A stretch of 31,305 bases of DNA, taken from positions 1-31,305 of the forward strand of contig JWZX01002454.1 of assembly GCA_001275005.1 (NCBI GenBank). The letters are read 5' to 3'. Each line of letters starts with the position of its first letter. Position 1 is the stretch's first letter. Below are positions 27,617 through 31,305 of this stretch, in pieces. The translations under genes were made by a program, and so were the position numbers. The DNA is from Chrysochromulina tobinii (taxonomy: Eukaryota; Haptophyta; Prymnesiales; Chrysochromulinaceae). The notes under the pieces are model-generated. The model made no database searches, was not told where the DNA came from, and was given only the letters and a program-made list of their open reading frames with translations.

Positions 27617-28105
27617 ACTCGAGTCGTTGACCGACTCGCTCAGTCGCCGCTTCCCCACCTCCGCAGTGCGCCCCAGTCGATGTAATCTGCCTCGGCAGGG
27701 TATCGCCTTCGTGCCTCCATGGAGCCGTCACAGCCACGTGCTGCTGTAGTCTGAAAGCTCTGTGACACGAGGCCGGTGGCGACCGCATCTTGCCAGCGCG
27801 GCAGGCGCGATAGCATCGAGCTCGGAAATGGGATAAGAGTGGCGGGTCAATGGCAGCGAACAGGAGTCGCACGTGGGTTGCTCGCTCGTCCTGTGCTTGC
27901 GTCTTACCCCTCTTCGCTCGAGAACAACACTATGTCTTCTATCTCTCCTTCACCACAGGGGGAGGTGGGTCAGTCTCAGCTCTCACTCATCACGGCCGGT
28001 AATCGAGGCCGCAATGGGCAATGCAGCGCAACCACGAGTAAAAATGCATGTTATTTGGCTCAAACACTTCTAGATATTGACTAAGTACTCACTACACGGT
28101 AGTAG
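27470..28105. other. Region with (GA)n microsatellite; no firm gene
   Basis: 636 bp upstream of the secreted-protein candidate. It holds a GA dinucleotide run at 27575-27615 and a 102-codon plus-strand open frame (27776-28084) with no recognisable domain, which I do not call a gene. Confidence 0.4.
27575..27615. repeat. (GA)n microsatellite
   Basis: About twenty uninterrupted GA units. On the minus strand this is a (CT)n tract about 105 bp before the ATG at 27469, a position where pyrimidine tracts often sit in leaders or promoters. Confidence 0.9.
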
Positions 28106-28577
28106 GACCAAGTTAGTGAAGCGACTAGCGCATCACACGCGCCCACCCCAGTCAATCCGCCAGCACACAACCGGACTCGGCGCCTCTTAGCGCCAGCCTC
28201 GTTGAGCGGCAGTCGCGGCGCCGGCGCTTACCACCAGTCCCTTTCTGCACCACCAGTCCCTTTCTCCCTTTCTGCACCACCCGAAGTCAAAGCGCCGAAG
28301 TCAATTTCATCCCGCTTGATGCCTTGTGGCTGCCGTCTCCGACCCCCAGCACAGGTGGGTCGCCACACGCAGCCACAGCACGCACGCACCTCTCATTCCA
28401 TCCATCCGCGCTCACGTGCATCCCTTTTCTCTGCTCCTCTCCCCACAGTTTGAGCGACACGGTCATCCCCCGTCATACGAGCGCAACGCGAGCATGCCCT
28501 CTCGCAGCCTCCTTGCTCAGCAGCAGCAGCCGCTCTCGCTCGGCATGCCATTTGCACCGCGAAAACTACGGCGATAG
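28106..28577 (+). CDS. Unrecognised basic, Pro/Ser-rich protein (two 3' exons)
   Basis: Not recognised. Exons 28106(?)-28354 and 28449-28577 join in phase 0 at CACAG|GTGGGT ... CTCCCCACAG|TTTGAG, giving PPAQ-FERHGHPPSYERN and ending PLSLGMPFAPRKLRR. A QQQQ run and Arg-rich ends suggest a disordered basic protein. The 5' exon includes dispersed repeat copy 2 in open frame. The true start is not visible; a minimal start is ATG at 28316. The strong polypyrimidine tract before the last exon is the best evidence that this is a transcribed gene. Confidence 0.4.
28133..28248 (+). repeat. Dispersed repeat copy 2 (116 bp)
   Basis: Matches 21995-22110 with six substitutions and no gaps, in the same orientation. 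The differences fall mostly at codon positions that change residues in the shared frame, so protein-level constraint is not shown. Confidence 0.8.
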
Positions 28578-28675
28578 TGACATCGACCGTCCTCGAGCGC
28601 CTGCTACTCCTGCCCGCGCTGCACCCCACTTACGCGCACGCCCGCCTGCCGTTCCCTGACCACCCGCGGAAGCTT

Positions 28676-29567
28676 TTAGGACTGGACTGTGTCGGCGAGA
28701 GCTAGCGAGTGAAAGAGGCATGCGCCGTCGCGAGGCATCTTTTCGAGAGTGCCGAGGAAGGTGTCCGCGATGCACATCGCGGTGGTATCAGCGGTGGTAT
28801 TGTCGGTCGTCCAGAGTGCATGCCGGGGCTTGGCAGCGTCGATGGCGACGGTCGTGGCCGGCATGTTGCGCTCGGTGACGTTGCTCAGTTTCGCATTGCG
28901 CAGCTTCGCGTCGGCGTCCTTCCGCTTCGTCTGCTGGGCTGCAAAGGCGTTCGCAGCGGGCTGCTTGTCGGTGGTCGCGGTAGTCGAGAGCGCGCGCGAC
29001 TTGGCGGCGCCGATGATGGTGGCCGTGCCGGTGGTGTCGCGCGCCGTGGTCGTGCTCGCCTTAGTGTCGCACGGTTTCGTGGCACAGTCTCGGCCTGCCT
29101 CGCCTGCAGTCGCGCCGCGGGGTTATAGCCGCAGCAGACTTCTTGACGGCCGTCGACGATGTCGAGGGCGCGCGCGGCTTGGTGGTGTCGATGACGGTGC
29201 TCGGTGAGGTGGCGCTGCGCATGGTGCGCGTGCGCGTGCGCTCGCCGTGCGGTCGTGCGGCGATGCTTGCCGGCTTTGCCGCCTGCGGTGTTGCTGCGGC
29301 CGCGGCTTGCGTCGTCGGGATCGTCGTGTACGATGAGTTTTTCGTCGCGCGCGGTGGTGAAGGGGGCGTCGGAAAGCTCTCGTTGGTGGGCTTCTTCTGG
29401 CGCCCGGGCTGGTTGTAGGTGAGATACGGGTCGTCGGGCATGGTCGAGGGCGTACGGCTGCGGGGTACAGCAGGGATTTGATGGTCACCGGGCACTGCGA
29501 GTTCCCCGATTGACCCCGTCCGGCGGCTACCAATGATGAGCTTGGGGTTGGGTGGTTGATTGAGCAT
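28676..29567 (-). CDS. Thr/Ala-rich protein with OTU-protease-like N-terminal catalytic motif, incomplete or broken
   Basis: From ATG 29567 (MLNQPPNPKLIIGSRRTG) a frame rich in Pro, Thr and Ala runs to about 29110. A second frame, open from about 29110 to 28676, continues the same style (ARDTTGTATIIGAAKSR) and reads TFLGTLEKMPRDGACLFHSL. The DGxCLF core is the hallmark of OTU-type deubiquitinases (catalytic Asp and Cys), but only about nine residues follow before a stop, so the rest of the domain, including the His, is absent. The two frames could be joined by an intron ending near GACTGCAG (about 29104) or may reflect a frameshift; I found no clean donor. Could be a spliced gene with missed exons, or a decayed copy. 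Confidence 0.4.
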
Positions 29568-30164
29568 GATAGGAACAGATAACACTACGAATTGACTGTC
29601 AGGCAGGGCCTGGGACGACGGATCTGTCGCGGGGCACCGCGAGGTGGCCACTGTGTATCTCGAACGCAAACGTACCTCTCCACAGCGCGCCCGCCTAACT
29701 AATTAACAAGGCCGGATTTAGGTGGGTAGTTGCATGAAACTACCTCACCTTGGGCGGTTTGGGACGCGTCGTTCTGGTGTATCGCTTCGAGTCACTCGAA
29801 GCGAGGGGAGGGGATCTCCGGGTACAGTCTAAAGACAAAAGAGGGACGTGGAGACGTATCAACACCAAGGAAGCGCCCAAGATACATGTATCATGATGTA
29901 TCTGATGTGTATCCCAAAATGTATCTTGGACTCGTTTGGGATACGTGTAAAATACATGCAAAAAATCAAGATACATGTATATTCTCTTGGAATGTAACAG
30001 GTCATTCAAGATACATTTAAGATACATCAGAATACATTAGGGATACATGTATCCTTCAGGATACACGCAGGATACATCACGATACATCAGGATACGTATC
30101 CTGATAACAAAGAAACAACCCCCCCCAAACTCGATAACAAACCCCCCCGCACCCCCCGATCCTG
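29568..30164. other. Non-coding stretch containing the GATACAT array
   Basis: 597 bp with no credible coding exon. The right half is the AT-rich repeat listed separately; it ends in C-rich tracts (CCCCCCCC near 30119-30125 and 30142-30158). Confidence 0.5.
29877..30105. repeat. AT-rich array of GATACAT / ATGTATC words
   Basis: Roughly 20 copies of GATACAT or its complement ATGTATC (with variants GATACAC and GATACGT) lie within 230 bp. Many are paired as the palindrome GATACATGTATC (29882, 29970 partial, 30042). Spacing is irregular. Composition is sharply AT-richer than the surrounding DNA. Confidence 0.8.
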
Positions 30165-30407
30165 ATGGTCCCCCCAATGCGCGACCCAATGCAGGTGCAG
30201 GAGGGCACCGCCATCTACAAGTTTGCCGCGAATGACGCCGAATCCGCAGAGCCTGGCACGAGTCCGCAGGGCCCGCGGCCCTTTGTGACAGCGTCCATCG
30301 ATGGCGTGGAAGCTCCCGGAGATTTGTACCTCACCATCGCTGGCCAATTCGCAGCCGCCGCCAGAGGAGGTCCGCCGCTGCCGCCGATGCCGCCCATACA
30401 GATTTGA
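30165..30407 (+). CDS. Possible small protein or exon
   Basis: Eighty codons, MVPPMRDPMQVQEGTAIYKF to PPLPPMPPIQI. The acidic middle and Pro-rich end look coding-like but match no family I know. CAATGCAG|GTGCAG inside it could be an acceptor, so it may be a terminal exon. Located 170 bp before the ArfGAP gene. Low confidence. Confidence 0.25.
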   Translation: MVPPMRDPMQVQEGTAIYKFAANDAESAEPGTSPQGPRPFVTASIDGVEAPGDLYLTIAGQFAAAARGGPPLPPMPPIQI

Positions 30408-30579
30408 GTTTTCTTGTCGGAGTTGCGTCGGTGTCGCCGATGAAGTTGATCGGCGCGGCGGCGGAATTGGCGCGGGCGTCGGCGCTTTTAAGTTTCTTCG
30501 GCCGAAAAAAACAACTTCGGGACCGCATCAGAGGGTTTTTGCACCGCGTGGACTCCGCCACCCCACCCTCGAAAGGACC

Positions 30580-31305
30580 ATGTCGGACGCGGTACGGCCT
30601 CCTTCTCGCGCCCGTGCGATGCATCACCATCAGCGCTCCATGCGCGCACCTCTTGAAGTCGCGCCGTTCGCTGCCTTGCTTTTGATGCTCAAACTTGCTT
30701 TTGTTGCTCAAACTTGTCTCCGCCGCGCTTGCAGGCTCACATGAAGTACCTCAACAATCTGCGCAAGCTGGCCGCGAACAAGTCGTGCGCCACGTGCACC
30801 TACGAAGACAAGATGGGCTTCAAGGACGTGTGCATGAAGTTTAAGATCTTCATCTGCTCCGACTGCAAGAGCGCGCACCAGGCCTTCTCGCACCGCTGCA
30901 AGTCGATCACGATGTCCAACTGGACGCACGCGGAGGTGATGGAGCTCGACGCGTCGACGAATGGCGGCAACGAGATCCACAACGCCACGTACCTCGCGAG
31001 GATGCCTCCAGGCTACAAGCGCCCGATGAAAGGGTGCCACCCGAACGTTTTTTTTTTGCGCGCACCTCTTGAAGTCGCGCCGTTCGCTGCCTTGCTTTTG
31101 ATGCTCAAACTTGCTTTTGTTGCTCAAACTTGTCTCCGCCGCGCTTGCAGGCTCACATGAAGTACCTCAACAATCTGCGCAAGCTGGCCGCGAACAAGTC
31201 GTGCGCCACGTGCACCTACGAAGACAAGATGGGCTTCAAGGACGTGTGCATGAAGTTTAAGATCTTCATCTGCTCCGACTGCAAGAGCGCGCACCAGGCC
31301 TTCTC
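30580..31305 (+). CDS. AGFG/AGD14-like ArfGAP domain protein, 3' end outside window
   Basis: Exon 1 is 30580-30591 (MSDA), then intron 30592-30734 (GCG|GTACGG ... CGCTTGCAG|GCT, phase 0), then exon 2 from 30735. ArfGAP domains bind Arf-family GTPases and stimulate GTP hydrolysis in vesicle traffic. The zinc finger is visible: CATC, a 16-residue spacer, then CSDC (ICSDCKSAHQAF), followed by SHRCKSITMSNWTHAEVMEL and GGNEIHNATYL, closest to the AGFG/plant AGD14 type. The Arg finger position (HR in SGIHREF-type members) reads HQ here. After KGCHPNVF the frame enters a T10 run at 31048-31057 and then an exact copy of the upstream intron/exon sequence, so the 3' structure is uncertain. Confidence 0.75.
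30592..30734 (+). other. Intron 1 of ArfGAP gene
   Basis: 143 nt, GTACGG ... TTGCAG. The 3' half contains CTTGCTTTT/GTTGCTCAAACTTG repeats and is duplicated at 31057-31150. Confidence 0.6.
30641..30889 (+). repeat. Perfect direct repeat, copy 1 (249 bp, offset 416)
   Basis: Identical base for base to 31057-31305. Covers the end of intron 1 and the first 155 bp of the ArfGAP exon. Copy 2 runs to the window edge, so the full length is unknown. Confidence 0.95.
31057..31305 (+). repeat. Perfect direct repeat, copy 2 (truncated by window end)
   Basis: Begins right after a T10 run. Repeats intron 3' end, acceptor and zinc-finger exon without any substitution; lacks the MSDA exon. Either a very recent exon duplication or an assembly join error. 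Confidence 0.95.

Noticed and set aside
27776-28084. 102-codon plus-strand open frame
   Set aside because: No domain, no splice support and no similarity to neighbours; length is expected by chance in GC-rich DNA.
29877-30105. Telomere-like or satellite centromere repeat
   Set aside because: Word spacing is irregular and orientation mixed; it is not a telomeric repeat and is too short to call a satellite.
1-31305. Giant-virus or bacterial origin of the window
   Set aside because: Spliceosomal introns in most genes and a full set of eukaryotic housekeeping proteins argue for a nuclear genome.

Overview
This window is nuclear DNA from a eukaryotic microbe, most likely a GC-rich alga. A haptophyte is my best guess, but that is inference. 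The reasons are short GT..AG introns with GTG/GTGCG-type donors, eukaryote-specific proteins (an METTL3-type m6A methyltransferase, a Sly1/SCFD1 vesicle-fusion protein, EF-hand proteins with C-terminal CaaX boxes, a filamin-repeat protein, an AGFG-like ArfGAP), dense packing on both strands, and heavy low-complexity and minisatellite content. I see no rRNA, tRNA, CRISPR array or prokaryotic operon.

Layout: 1-2382 (minus) is a repeat-rich protein running off the left edge. It is divergent from an METTL3-like gene (2627-4519, plus), which is followed by an EF-hand gene (4935-5899, plus). A coiled-coil gene (8543-6427, minus) and SLY1 (8635-10593, plus) share a 91-bp divergent spacer. 18223-11097 (minus) is one six-exon gene for a ~2,070-residue protein with about nine filamin repeats and a C-terminal PDZ domain, broken by one extra G in a G9 run. 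Two unrecognised minus-strand genes follow (20575-19113 and 21350-20736), then an acylation-signal protein with a methionine-rich tail (23632-22217) and two related EF-hand genes ending in CSLL and CALL. The right-hand third is less certain: a secreted-protein candidate, a dispersed coding-like repeat, an OTU-like fragment, an AT-rich array of GATACAT/ATGTATC words, and an ArfGAP gene whose second exon is perfectly duplicated at the window end.

The genes do not form a pathway; they look like ordinary housekeeping and cytoskeletal/signalling genes. The most distinctive signal is in the introns. Several introns in three different genes share a 3' end like TGATTGCCTCCCTCATCAG, sit in phase 0 before a GTG codon, and begin with a copy of the first bases of the following exon. 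That is the footprint expected of introner-like elements, or intron gain by local duplication, where the duplicated host GT becomes the donor site. One of these introns has expanded into nested repeats that copy its own splice junction.

Exon structures were derived by hand from frame, phase and splice-site agreement. No transcript data were available.
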